A stretch of DNA of 14,521 nt from Paracoccaceae bacterium. Its GTDB lineage: Bacteria; Pseudomonadota; Alphaproteobacteria; Rhodobacterales; Rhodobacteraceae. Numbering within the stretch: the first letter of the stretch is position 1; each line of letters begins with the position of its first letter. Of the stretch, positions 7,683-14,210 are shown one piece after another. The notes under the pieces were generated by a model that was not told where the DNA came from, did not search any database, and saw only the letters and a list, made by a program, of their open reading frames with translations. The DNA lies in contig JALQYS010000524.1 in assembly GCA_023254015.1 (NCBI GenBank), positions 1-14,521 on the forward strand. The letters run 5' to 3'. Both the position numbers and the translations under genes were made by a program.

Positions 7683-9179
7683 ATGTCCGACGCAGAAACC
7701 CTTCCCCCGCCCGGCAAGATCCGCTGCGATGCCTGCCCGGTGATGTGCTATATCGCCGATGGCAATGCCGGTGCATGCGACCGCTATGCCAATCATGGCG
7801 GCACGCTGGTGCGGCTGGACCCGATCACCGTTCTGGAAACCGGGGCGCCGGCGGTGGCCTTTCTGGGCGGGGCAGATCCGGCTGACTGGGACGGCGACAT
7901 CATCCGCGGCGAGCGGAACTTTCTCACGGCGGTGGGCGCGGGCACGACCTATCCCGATTACAAGCCCGCCCCCTTCATCGTGTCGCAAGAAGTCCGGGGC
8001 GTGGACATGGTCACGGTCGTGACCGAGGGCATCTTCAGCTATTGCGGCGTCAAGGTGAAGATCGATACCGACCGCCATATTGGCCACGAAGGCGCCATCG
8101 TCCGCGTCGAAGGAGAGCCGGTTGGTCTGGTGATGACTTCGGAATACGGCTCGCGCATGTTGTCGCTGGGCGGGGTCGATCACCTGACGGGCGGGTCCAA
8201 GAAGGAAGGCCGCGTCACCTGCGACGCGCTCTTGCGGCTGTGCAACCGGCAGGCGGTGGAAATGACCATCGACGGCGGGCCCAGTCTGGTGGTGCAGGCG
8301 GGCAAGCCGCCAATCATCGACGGCGTGCCGGAACGCCTGATGCGGGTGGGCTGCGGATCGGCCACCATCGGCATCTTTGCCAAGCAATGGGCCGGGCTCG
8401 TCGATGAGGTGGTGGTGGTCGACGACCATATCACCGGCGTTCTTTCGGAACATCAGGCGGGCAAGCTGCTGAACGTGCCGCCGACCGGCATCCGCATGAA
8501 GGGCCGCCGCTCGACCCCCGGCCGCTATTTCCAGGTGGCCGAACCGGGGCTGGGCTGGGGCGGCACCAACATCACCGACGCGCTGGAAATCCTGAAGCCC
8601 TTTGATCCCAAGGTGGCCTGGCCCGGCCTGCGGCTGCTGATGGTTTCCACCACGGGCGAGCATTGGGCCTATTACGAACTCGACGCCGATCTGGTGCCGC
8701 GCCGCGCAGAACCTTCGGCGGCCCTGCGCGCCACGGCCGAAAAGATTGCCGAGAACTGCGAGCCTTCGCTGTGTTCGGTCTTGTTCATGGGGGGGGCAGG
8801 CGGGTCGCTGCGGGCGGGCGTCACGGAAAACCCGGTGCGGCTGACCCGGTCGGTCAAACAGGCGCTGACCCATGTCAGCTGTGGTGGGGCCGAGGCCTAT
8901 GTCTGGCCGGGTGGTGGCATCACCGTCATGGTCGATGTGATGGACATGCCCGAGAACTCCTTCGGCTATGTGCCGACGCCGGCGTTGGTGGCGCCCATTG
9001 AATTCACGCTGCGCAGCGACGACTATGCAGCGATGGGCGGTCATGTGTCGCATATCCAGCCGATCGAAGCGGTGCGTGGTGCGGGCCTGCGCCGGGTGCC
9101 GCATGACCCGGCCGCCCCGCACCCGCATGACGCGGGCAATTACAGCTGGCAGCGCAAGTCGGGCACCAGGGGCGACTGA
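7683..9179 (+). CDS. hnr: 6-hydroxynicotinate reductase-like iron-sulfur protein
   Basis: This 498-residue protein is of the family annotated as 6-hydroxynicotinate reductase. In E. barkeri that Fe-S flavoprotein reduces 6-hydroxynicotinate to 6-oxo-1,4,5,6-tetrahydronicotinate with reduced ferredoxin. An N-terminal cysteine cluster, Cys15, Cys18, Cys22 and Cys32 (IRCDACPVMCYIADG...ACDRYANH), fits a 4Fe-4S site. Further conserved-looking cysteines are Cys121 (FSYCGVK), Cys180, Cys187, Cys224 (GCGSATIG), Cys359, Cys364 and Cys400 (VSCGGAEAYVWPGGG). No signal peptide or membrane segment is seen, so it is probably cytosolic. The ribosome binding site is weak (GGGAAA about 12 bases upstream of the ATG). 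The stop overlaps the next start (TGATG). FPR upstream and the enamidase-like enzyme on the opposite strand supply plausible preceding and following steps. The family call is good; the ring substrate could be another hydroxylated N-heterocycle. Confidence 0.8.
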   Translation: MSDAETLPPPGKIRCDACPVMCYIADGNAGACDRYANHGGTLVRLDPITVLETGAPAVAFLGGADPADWDGDIIRGERNFLTAVGAGTTYPDYKPAPFIVSQEVRGVDMVTVVTEGIFSYCGVKVKIDTDRHIGHEGAIVRVEGEPVGLVMTSEYGSRMLSLGGVDHLTGGSKKEGRVTCDALLRLCNRQAVEMTIDGGPSLVVQAGKPPIIDGVPERLMRVGCGSATIGIFAKQWAGLVDEVVVVDDHITGVLSEHQAGKLLNVPPTGIRMKGRRSTPGRYFQVAEPGLGWGGTNITDALEILKPFDPKVAWPGLRLLMVSTTGEHWAYYELDADLVPRRAEPSAALRATAEKIAENCEPSLCSVLFMGGAGGSLRAGVTENPVRLTRSVKQALTHVSCGGAEAYVWPGGGITVMVDVMDMPENSFGYVPTPALVAPIEFTLRSDDYAAMGGHVSHIQPIEAVRGAGLRRVPHDPAAPHPHDAGNYSWQRKSGTRGD

Positions 9180-10048
9180 TGGCAGGTCCGGTGGCAAGAC
9201 TTCTGCCCGACGGGGAGCGGCTGCATCTGCAGCACGGGCCGATTGATCTTGTCATCGGGGCCGATGGCGTGGCGGGGGCGCGGGCGCTGGCCTTTCAGGC
9301 GGCGGTGGCGCGGTTTGAAACTGTTCTGACCGAATTGGTCGCAGAGCTGCCGCTCTTGCGCCGCGCGGTGGGTGAACGTCCTTCCGGGGTAATCGCCCAG
9401 CGCATGGTGGCCGCGACCTTGCCGCATGGCGACAGGGTCTTTGTCACGCCGATGGCGGCAGTGGCCGGGGCGGTGGCTGAGGAAATCCTTGCCGCGCTTT
9501 GCGCCGCTGCCCCGCTGGAACGGGCTTATGTGAACAACGGCGGCGACATCGCGCTGCATCTGACACCCGGCGCCCGCTTTGCCATCGCCGTGGCTGGCCC
9601 CGAGGGGCAGGATTTCGGTCGGGTCGATCTGGCCCACGCCGACCCGGTGCGCGGCATTGCCACCAGCGGCCAGCGCGGGCGCAGCCTGTCGCTGGGCATC
9701 GCCGACGGAGTTACCGTTCTGGCCGCCACCGCTGCCGTTGCCGATGCCGCCGCAACGCTGATTGCAAATGAGATCGACCTGCCCGATCATCCCGCCATCC
9801 GGCGCCTCCCTGCCTGCGAGGTTCAGGCCGACTCTGATCTGGGAGAGCGGCTGGTCGTGCGCCACGTCGGTCCGCTGTCCTTTGAAGAGGTGGGGCAGGC
9901 GTTGCGCCGGGGTGAAAACGTGGCCCGGCAGATGCACGAGGCCGAACAGATCCATGCCGCCGCGCTGTTCCTGCGCGGTCAGGTGATTACCGTGGGACAC
10001 GGCAACCTTGGTCTGGTTGCCGCCGAGAGGGAGAGACAACGTGCCTGA
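9179..10048 (+). CDS. UPF0280 family protein, ApbE-like
   Basis: This 289-residue UPF0280 protein shows features of the ApbE (FAD:protein FMN transferase) fold. They are QRMVAATLPHG and VFVTPMAAVAGAVAEEIL (about 74-105), the ApbE-like NNGGDIALHL at 119-128, and GVTVLAATAAVADAAATLIAN at about 177-197. In the last segment Asp189 and Thr193 keep the D-x3-T spacing that binds Mg2+ in ApbE. No lipoprotein or secretion signal is present, unlike most ApbE proteins, so it should act in the cytosol. The ATG at 9179 overlaps the preceding TGA by one base and has AGGGG six bases upstream. Its tight coupling to the Hnr-like gene suggests it matures that protein, for instance by attaching flavin. This is inference; no enzyme activity for UPF0280 is known to me. 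Confidence 0.85.
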   Translation: MAGPVARLLPDGERLHLQHGPIDLVIGADGVAGARALAFQAAVARFETVLTELVAELPLLRRAVGERPSGVIAQRMVAATLPHGDRVFVTPMAAVAGAVAEEILAALCAAAPLERAYVNNGGDIALHLTPGARFAIAVAGPEGQDFGRVDLAHADPVRGIATSGQRGRSLSLGIADGVTVLAATAAVADAAATLIANEIDLPDHPAIRRLPACEVQADSDLGERLVVRHVGPLSFEEVGQALRRGENVARQMHEAEQIHAAALFLRGQVITVGHGNLGLVAAERERQRA

Positions 10049-10625
10049 GGTTCGCATTCGCAAGATCGCTACCGCGATCGAGGAGATCCACCACGAAGGC
10101 GGCCCGCCCGCCGAAACGCCGCTTCTGCGCGGGGCGGCCATGGCGGTGATCGAAAATCCCTTCGCCGGTCGCTATGTCGAGGACATCCAGCCCTTCATGG
10201 AAGATCTGAAACCCCTGGGCCTTGATCTGGCCAAGCGGCTTCTGGCGCTGTTGGGCGGTGATCCGGCCCGGATCGAGGGCTATGGCAAGGCCGCGCTCGT
10301 GGGCGCCGCGGGCGAGCTGGAACATGGCGCGCTGTGGCATTCGCCGGGCGGCTATGCCATGCGCGAGGTTCTGGGCGGGGCCAAGGCGATTGTGCCCTCG
10401 TCCAAGAAGGTGGGCGGTGTGGGCGCGCGGCTGGATGTGCCGGTGACCCATGTCAACGCCTCGTATGTCCGCAGCCACTTCGATTCGATGGAGGTCGGGC
10501 TGAACGATGCCCCGCGCGCCAACGAAATTCTGGTGGTGCTGGTGATGACCACCGGTCCGCGCGTGCACAACCGGGCAGGTGGCCTGGCCGCCGCTGACAT
10601 CGTCGGAGAGGATGGGTTGAGATGA
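10041..10625 (+). CDS. DUF1185 / 'amino acid synthesis' family protein A
   Basis: This is a 194-residue DUF1185 (AA_synth) protein whose biochemical function is unknown to me. Visible family motifs are NPFAGRYVED (39-48), GYGKAALVG (80-88), GELEH (91-95), VPSSKK (118-123), YVRSHFD (142-148), NDAPRANEI (155-163) and the terminal EDGLR. The GTG at 10041 is chosen because it gives the same length as the following paralogue, has a GAGGGAGAG stretch upstream and overlaps the previous gene by only 8 bases. A longer frame from 10008 would bury the start in UPF0280. It is the fourth gene of the FPR operon. The conserved Glu/His (GELEH) and Lys-Lys residues hint at an enzyme, perhaps acting on a ring-opened product, but this is a guess. 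Confidence 0.85.
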   Translation: MPEVRIRKIATAIEEIHHEGGPPAETPLLRGAAMAVIENPFAGRYVEDIQPFMEDLKPLGLDLAKRLLALLGGDPARIEGYGKAALVGAAGELEHGALWHSPGGYAMREVLGGAKAIVPSSKKVGGVGARLDVPVTHVNASYVRSHFDSMEVGLNDAPRANEILVVLVMTTGPRVHNRAGGLAAADIVGEDGLR

Positions 10626-11206
10626 GCGCACAGATCCGCAAGATCGCCGTCTGGGTCGAAGAAACCCACAGCGAGATGGGCCGCGCGATCAGCCCGCCCA
10701 CCCGCAAGGCCGTTGCCGTGGCCGTCATCGCCAACCCTTTCGCCGGCCGTTATGTCGAAGACCTGACCCCGCTGATGGACATCGGTGCCGAACTGGGTGG
10801 ACTCTTAGGCGCGCGCTGCGTTGCGGCGCTGGGCATCGAACCCGGGCAGGCGCAAAGCTATGGCAAGGCGGCCATGGTGGGCGAGGCGGGCGAGCTGGAA
10901 CATGCCGCCGCCATCCTGCACCCGAAACTGGGCGCGCCCTTGCGGATCGCGGTGGAAAAGGGCGCCGCGCTGGTGCCGTCGACGAAAAAGATGGGTTCGG
11001 TCGGGCAGGTTCTGGACGTGCCTTTGGGCCACAAGGACGCGGCCTATGTCCGCAGCCATTTCGACGGGGTCGAGGTGCGGCTGAACGATTCGCCCCGCGC
11101 CAACGAGATCATGGTCGCCGTGGCGGTCACCGACAGCGGCAGGCCGCTGGCCCGTGTGGGCGGGCTGACCCATGAACAGGCCGAAGGCAAGGACGGCCTG
11201 CGCTAG
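10622..11206 (+). CDS. DUF1185 / 'amino acid synthesis' family protein B
   Basis: This tandem paralogue of the preceding gene is also 194 residues long. It shares NPFAGRYVED (38-47), YGKAAMVG (80-87), GELEH (90-94), VPSTKK (118-123), YVRSHFD (142-148), NDSPRANEI (155-163) and a KDGLR end. My hand count over the last 77 residues, which align without gaps, gives 44 identities, so the duplication is old. The ATG overlaps the previous TGA by four bases (ATGA), implying coupled translation and possibly a two-subunit complex. It is the last gene of the FPR operon. A GC-rich hairpin begins six bases after its stop. Function is unknown. Confidence 0.85.
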   Translation: MSAQIRKIAVWVEETHSEMGRAISPPTRKAVAVAVIANPFAGRYVEDLTPLMDIGAELGGLLGARCVAALGIEPGQAQSYGKAAMVGEAGELEHAAAILHPKLGAPLRIAVEKGAALVPSTKKMGSVGQVLDVPLGHKDAAYVRSHFDGVEVRLNDSPRANEIMVAVAVTDSGRPLARVGGLTHEQAEGKDGLR

Positions 11207-11212
11207 CCCTTT

Positions 11213-11239
11213 TGCCGCCCCGCGCCTGTCGGGGCGGCA
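11213..11239. terminator. GC-rich hairpin between convergent genes
   Basis: TGCCGCCCC (11213-11221) and GGGGCGGCA (11231-11239) form a perfect 9-bp stem with a 9-base loop, filling the gap between the DUF1185 B stop and the MarR stop. It lacks a T-run on the downstream side in either direction. As an intrinsic terminator it is therefore imperfect, but it is the only candidate separating the convergent operons. Confidence 0.5.
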
Positions 11240-11680
11240 TCATTCGATCAGTTTGTCGAGGAGCGCGAGCAGCTGGGTTTCTTCACGTTTTGTCAAACGA
11301 CGGGTGGTCAGTCTTGAAATCTCCAATGCCTTGGGAATTGCCTCGGCAATCAATTCAATGCCAGCCGCCGTCAAGGAAACATCCAGCCTCCGCAAATCCG
11401 TACTGGATGGCGCGGTTTTGACCAGATCACGTTTTTTCAGACGGTCGATCACCCCTTTTACGGTTGCGGCATCCATTGCCACCTGACGCCCCAGTTCGTT
11501 TTGCGAAAGCGATCCCTGGTCCTGCAGTTTCCAAAGCACGGCGAATTGGGTTGGCGTGATATCGGCCAGCGTCGATGCAAAAATCTCGGCGTGTTTTTGA
11601 TAGGCCAATCGCAGTTTGAAACCGACCTGATCATCAAGGACGTAAGCCGGAGGAAAGGCGGATGCGGGCGGATGGGTCAT
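11240..11680 (-). CDS. MarR-family transcriptional regulator 1
   Basis: This 146-residue winged-helix regulator is preceded by AGGAAAC a few bases before its ATG. The N-terminal helix (LDDQVGFKLRLAYQKHAEIF, 15-34) belongs to the dimerisation region. The helix-turn-helix spans about 57-85 (SLSQNELGRQVAMD, then AATVKGVIDRLKKRD), with a wing at about 90-104 containing DLRRLDVSLT. The overall look is that of NicR/BpsR-type MarR proteins, which repress nicotinate catabolism in other proteobacteria; that resemblance is from memory. It is the second gene of a two-gene operon, 21 bases after MarR 2, and convergent with the FPR operon. Base composition is visibly less GC-rich than in the surrounding enzymes. 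It is a candidate repressor acting at the five TTAGNNNACNAA sites. Confidence 0.88.
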   Translation of the reverse strand: MTHPPASAFPPAYVLDDQVGFKLRLAYQKHAEIFASTLADITPTQFAVLWKLQDQGSLSQNELGRQVAMDAATVKGVIDRLKKRDLVKTAPSSTDLRRLDVSLTAAGIELIAEAIPKALEISRLTTRRLTKREETQLLALLDKLIE

Positions 11681-11701
11681 ATCGGTTTCCTGTCACGCAA
11701 A

Positions 11702-12193
11702 TCAGGTGCCACGATGCGCCTGAATCAGCCGGTCCAGCAGCGCCAAAAGCTGACTGCGCTCTTCCGGCGAGAGTGGTTCCATCACCTTGTCTGAAACCTT
11801 ATGCGCTTGACTTCTAAGGGATTTCGCAGTGATTCGGCCATCTTCCGTCAAGCTGATGACGCGAAACCGCTTGTCGTCGGGGGCCACCATCACATCAATC
11901 AGCCCGCGCGTCACCAACCGTTTGAGCACCCCGTTCAGCGTGGGCATGTCCATGGAGGTGGCCTGCGCCAGTTCGGTTTGCGCCATGCCCGGGTTTTCCC
12001 ATAATGTCGAAAGCACGGCGAATTGGCCGGTGGTGATTTTCAGATCTGCCGTCTGGGGCCCCAGGACTTCTGCAAAGAATTCAACGGCAATTTGATTGGC
12101 AACCCGAAGTCGATACCCGATCTGGGCCTGAAGATCATAGGAATTGCAATGCAAGTCGGTCTCTGCCGCGCTCTGTCCGTCGTCCTTGCCCAA
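11702..12193 (-). CDS. MarR-family transcriptional regulator 2
   Basis: This is a 163-residue MarR protein with a TTG start at 12193-12191, chosen because AAGGAG (12208-12203) lies nine bases upstream and no better in-frame start is seen. The dimerisation helix includes YDLQAQIGYRLRVANQIAVE (19-38). The helix-turn-helix lies at about 67-97, with DMPTLNGVLKRL as recognition helix. The wing carries the classic DDKRFRVISLT (106-116). It differs clearly from MarR 1 in the recognition helix, so the two may bind different sites or ligands, or form a heterodimer. It is transcribed away from hydrolase 2. The perfect operator at 12284-12295 lies in the shared promoter region, which suggests autoregulation. 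Confidence 0.88.
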   Translation of the reverse strand: MGKDDGQSAAETDLHCNSYDLQAQIGYRLRVANQIAVEFFAEVLGPQTADLKITTGQFAVLSTLWENPGMAQTELAQATSMDMPTLNGVLKRLVTRGLIDVMVAPDDKRFRVISLTEDGRITAKSLRSQAHKVSDKVMEPLSPEERSQLLALLDRLIQAHRGT

Positions 12194-12338
12194 GGTGTCG
12201 ATCTCCTTCTTTTCAACAGTGTCACACCATAAAGGCCCGTCTTGTCCAGTGATTGCAGCGGCGGGCCACGCAAGAGTTGACAGTTAGTGCACTAAATATA
12301 ATATATGATTCTGAGGCCCATCAATCGAAGAGGTCATG
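12194..12338. promoter_or_regulatory. Divergent promoter region, MarR operon / hydrolase 2-ABC operon
   Basis: In this 145-base region TTGACA (12277-12282), a 16-base spacer and TAATAT (12299-12304) make a good sigma-70-type promoter for the plus-strand operon. The perfect operator palindrome is wedged between the two hexamers, typical of a repressor site. The MarR 2 ribosome binding site AAGGAG is at 12208-12203 on the other strand. A promoter for the minus strand is not obvious. Confidence 0.7.
12284..12295. promoter_or_regulatory. Operator-like motif copy 5, perfect palindrome TTAGTGCACTAA
   Basis: This perfect 12-bp palindrome starts two bases after a consensus -35 TTGACA and ends before the -10. 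It is the most symmetrical of the five motif copies, as expected for a homodimeric MarR protein. It is positioned to control both hydrolase 2 and the MarR operon. Confidence 0.75.
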
Positions 12339-12977
12339 ATGGACGAGTTTTCCGCGCATCGTAGTCAGAAAACCGGCATCGTGCTGAACCCGGCATCGAC
12401 GGCGGTTCTGGTGGTGGACATGCTTGCTGATTTCTGTCTGCCCGGCGGCAAGATGGTGCTGCCCGGCTATGAAAAGCTGCTGGGTCCGCAAAACGACGTG
12501 ATCCGCACCCTGCGCGCGGCGGGCGGGACGGTGATCTACATCGTCGATGCCCACCGCCCGCAACTGCGCCGTGATCGCGAATTCCTCAAGCGCACCCCGC
12601 ATTGCATCGAGGGCACGCCGGGCTGCGACATCGTGCCGGAACTTGATCGTGCCCCCTCCGACATCGTGGTGCTGAAGCGGCGGTTTTCGGGGTTCTTCAA
12701 CACCGATCTGGATCTGACGCTGCGCGACATGATGGTCGATACCGTCATCGTGATGGGTGTCGTGACCAATATCTGCGTCCGCTCGACTGTCCATGATGCC
12801 TTCTTTCAGGGCTACCGTGTGATCGTGCCGCAGGATTGCTGCGCCGCCACCGGCCCGCGCGAGCAAGTTTCGACCCTTTACGACATCTCTACCCATTTCG
12901 GCGTGGTCTCCGATGCGGACTCCATCGTCGCAAGCCTGCGTGAGGGCAAGCCCGTCACGGAATACGAGATCGACTGA
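12339..12977 (+). CDS. Isochorismatase-family cysteine hydrolase 2
   Basis: This is a second, clearly different member of the isochorismatase-like superfamily. Two adjacent ATG codons are available (12336 and 12339). GAAGAGG at 12327-12333 is only two bases from the first and five from the second, so 12339 is chosen, giving 212 residues. The triad is Asp27 (VVDMLADF), Lys113 (LKRRFSGFF) and Cys146 (VVTNICVRST). Family members usually hydrolyse amides or ureides such as nicotinamide, maleamate, N-carbamoylsarcosine or biuret. It is followed after 32 bases by an ABC substrate-binding protein of the amide/urea type, so it may act on the imported compound itself. Hydrolase 1 in the Rieske operon would then act at another step. 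The substrate is unknown. Confidence 0.86.
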   Translation: MDEFSAHRSQKTGIVLNPASTAVLVVDMLADFCLPGGKMVLPGYEKLLGPQNDVIRTLRAAGGTVIYIVDAHRPQLRRDREFLKRTPHCIEGTPGCDIVPELDRAPSDIVVLKRRFSGFFNTDLDLTLRDMMVDTVIVMGVVTNICVRSTVHDAFFQGYRVIVPQDCCAATGPREQVSTLYDISTHFGVVSDADSIVASLREGKPVTEYEID

Positions 12978-13009
12978 ACGACAACAAGACAAACAGGGAG
13001 AAGACAACC

Positions 13010-14203
13010 ATGGAAGACAAGGTGAAAATTGCCGGTTCCACAACCCGCCGCGGGCTTTTGCGGCTGGGTCTGGGGGGTGTTGCCCTTTCCGCACTGGGGA
13101 TGCCGGCCATTGTCCGCGCGGCGGAACCGATCCGCATCGGCATCCTGCAGCCTTTCTCGGGCGGGCTGGAGCTTCTGGGCGGACAGGGCGCGCAAGGCAC
13201 CGAAATGGCGCTGCTTGAGGCGAACGAGGCCGGCGGCGTGCTGGATGGCCGCATGTTCGAAATCATCCGCGCCGATACAAAGACCGATCCCAAGACCGCC
13301 GTTGAAAAGTCGAACGAACTGATCCGCTCCAACAAGATTGTGGCCGCAATCGGCCCCGTCAGCAGCGCCGAGCGTGATGCGATCCAGTCCACCTATGAAC
13401 GTTTCAAGACCCCGCTGCTGTATGCGACCGACTATGAGGGCGGCGTCTGCAGCCAATACATCACCTGCTACAGCGCGCTGCCGTCGCACACGGTGACGCC
13501 GCTGGTGGACTATGCCATCGAAACCGGCAGCAAGTCGTTCTTCCTTCTGGGCAGCGATTACATCTGGCCGCAAAAGATGAACGCCGCCTTCCGCAGCGAC
13601 GCGGAATCGCGCGGCGCCAGCATCGCCGGCGAGGAATACGGCGCCTGGGGCGCCAAGGACTATGCCCCGACGCTGCGCAAGATCGAAAGCACCGGCGCCG
13701 ATACCGTGGTGCTGACCGTGGTTGGTGGCGATGCGGTGACCTTCGTCAAGCAATTCGCGGCCTCTCCGCTGAAGGGCAAGGTCAAGGTGCTGTTCTTCGG
13801 ATTCAGCGAGAATTACCTTTCGGGTCTGTCGGTCGAGGAATCCGAAGGCATCGTCGGCACCGCGAACTTCATCGCCACGCTGGACAAGCCCGAGGCCAAG
13901 GAGTTGGTGGCCAAGGTGCGCGCCCGCTATGGCGACAGCGCCATCATCTCGAACACGGTCGATGCGCATTACACCATGACGCGAATCCTGATCGAGGCGA
14001 TCAAGAAGGCCGGTTCAGCCGAGATCGAGGCGTTCAACGCGGCCATGCTGGACATGCCCATCATGTCGGGCAACGGCGAGGTGCAGATCCGGTCGTCCGA
14101 CCGCCATGCCGATCTGAACGTGCTGATCGTGGGTGCGAAAGCTGGCCAGATGGAGGTTCTGAAAGACATCGGGCGCATCGACGCCCCCAGCCAGTGCGGC
14201 TGA
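13010..14203 (+). CDS. ABC transporter substrate-binding protein, amide/urea type (UrtA/AmiC-like)
   Basis: This is a 397-residue periplasmic binding protein of the branched-chain amino acid/amide class. A Tat-like signal is present: twin arginines Arg13-Arg14 in TTRRGLLRL, a hydrophobic stretch (19-34) and a likely cleavage after Ala37 (VRA-AEP). The mature part begins IRIGILQPFSGG and contains AQGTEMALLEANEAGGV, a DTKTDPKTAVEK segment, YEGGVCSQYITC and FFLLGSDYIWP. These recall UrtA (urea), FmdD and AmiC (short amides) more than LivJ. GGGAG at 12996-13000 precedes the ATG by nine bases. It follows hydrolase 2 and precedes an ABC ATPase in the same direction. The permease genes probably lie beyond the window. 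The ligand is probably an amide, ureide or N-heterocyclic acid. Confidence 0.88.
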   Translation: MEDKVKIAGSTTRRGLLRLGLGGVALSALGMPAIVRAAEPIRIGILQPFSGGLELLGGQGAQGTEMALLEANEAGGVLDGRMFEIIRADTKTDPKTAVEKSNELIRSNKIVAAIGPVSSAERDAIQSTYERFKTPLLYATDYEGGVCSQYITCYSALPSHTVTPLVDYAIETGSKSFFLLGSDYIWPQKMNAAFRSDAESRGASIAGEEYGAWGAKDYAPTLRKIESTGADTVVLTVVGGDAVTFVKQFAASPLKGKVKVLFFGFSENYLSGLSVEESEGIVGTANFIATLDKPEAKELVAKVRARYGDSAIISNTVDAHYTMTRILIEAIKKAGSAEIEAFNAAMLDMPIMSGNGEVQIRSSDRHADLNVLIVGAKAGQMEVLKDIGRIDAPSQCG

Positions 14204-14210
14204 CATCTTG

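Noticed and set aside
6807..9197. A 796-codon open frame on the minus strand opposite FPR and the Hnr-like gene
   Set aside because: It is a mirror of two genes with clear family motifs. Its translation is rich in His, Arg and Gly with no domain, a common artefact of GC-rich coding DNA.
9179..11206. UPF0280 and the DUF1185 pair as amino acid biosynthesis genes, as the family name suggests
   Set aside because: Overlapping operon structure with FPR and the Hnr-like gene, and the shared operator, point to the catabolic pathway instead.
12878..13969. A 363-codon minus-strand frame opposite the substrate-binding protein
   Set aside because: It overlaps a well-supported binding-protein gene with a signal peptide and has low-complexity composition.
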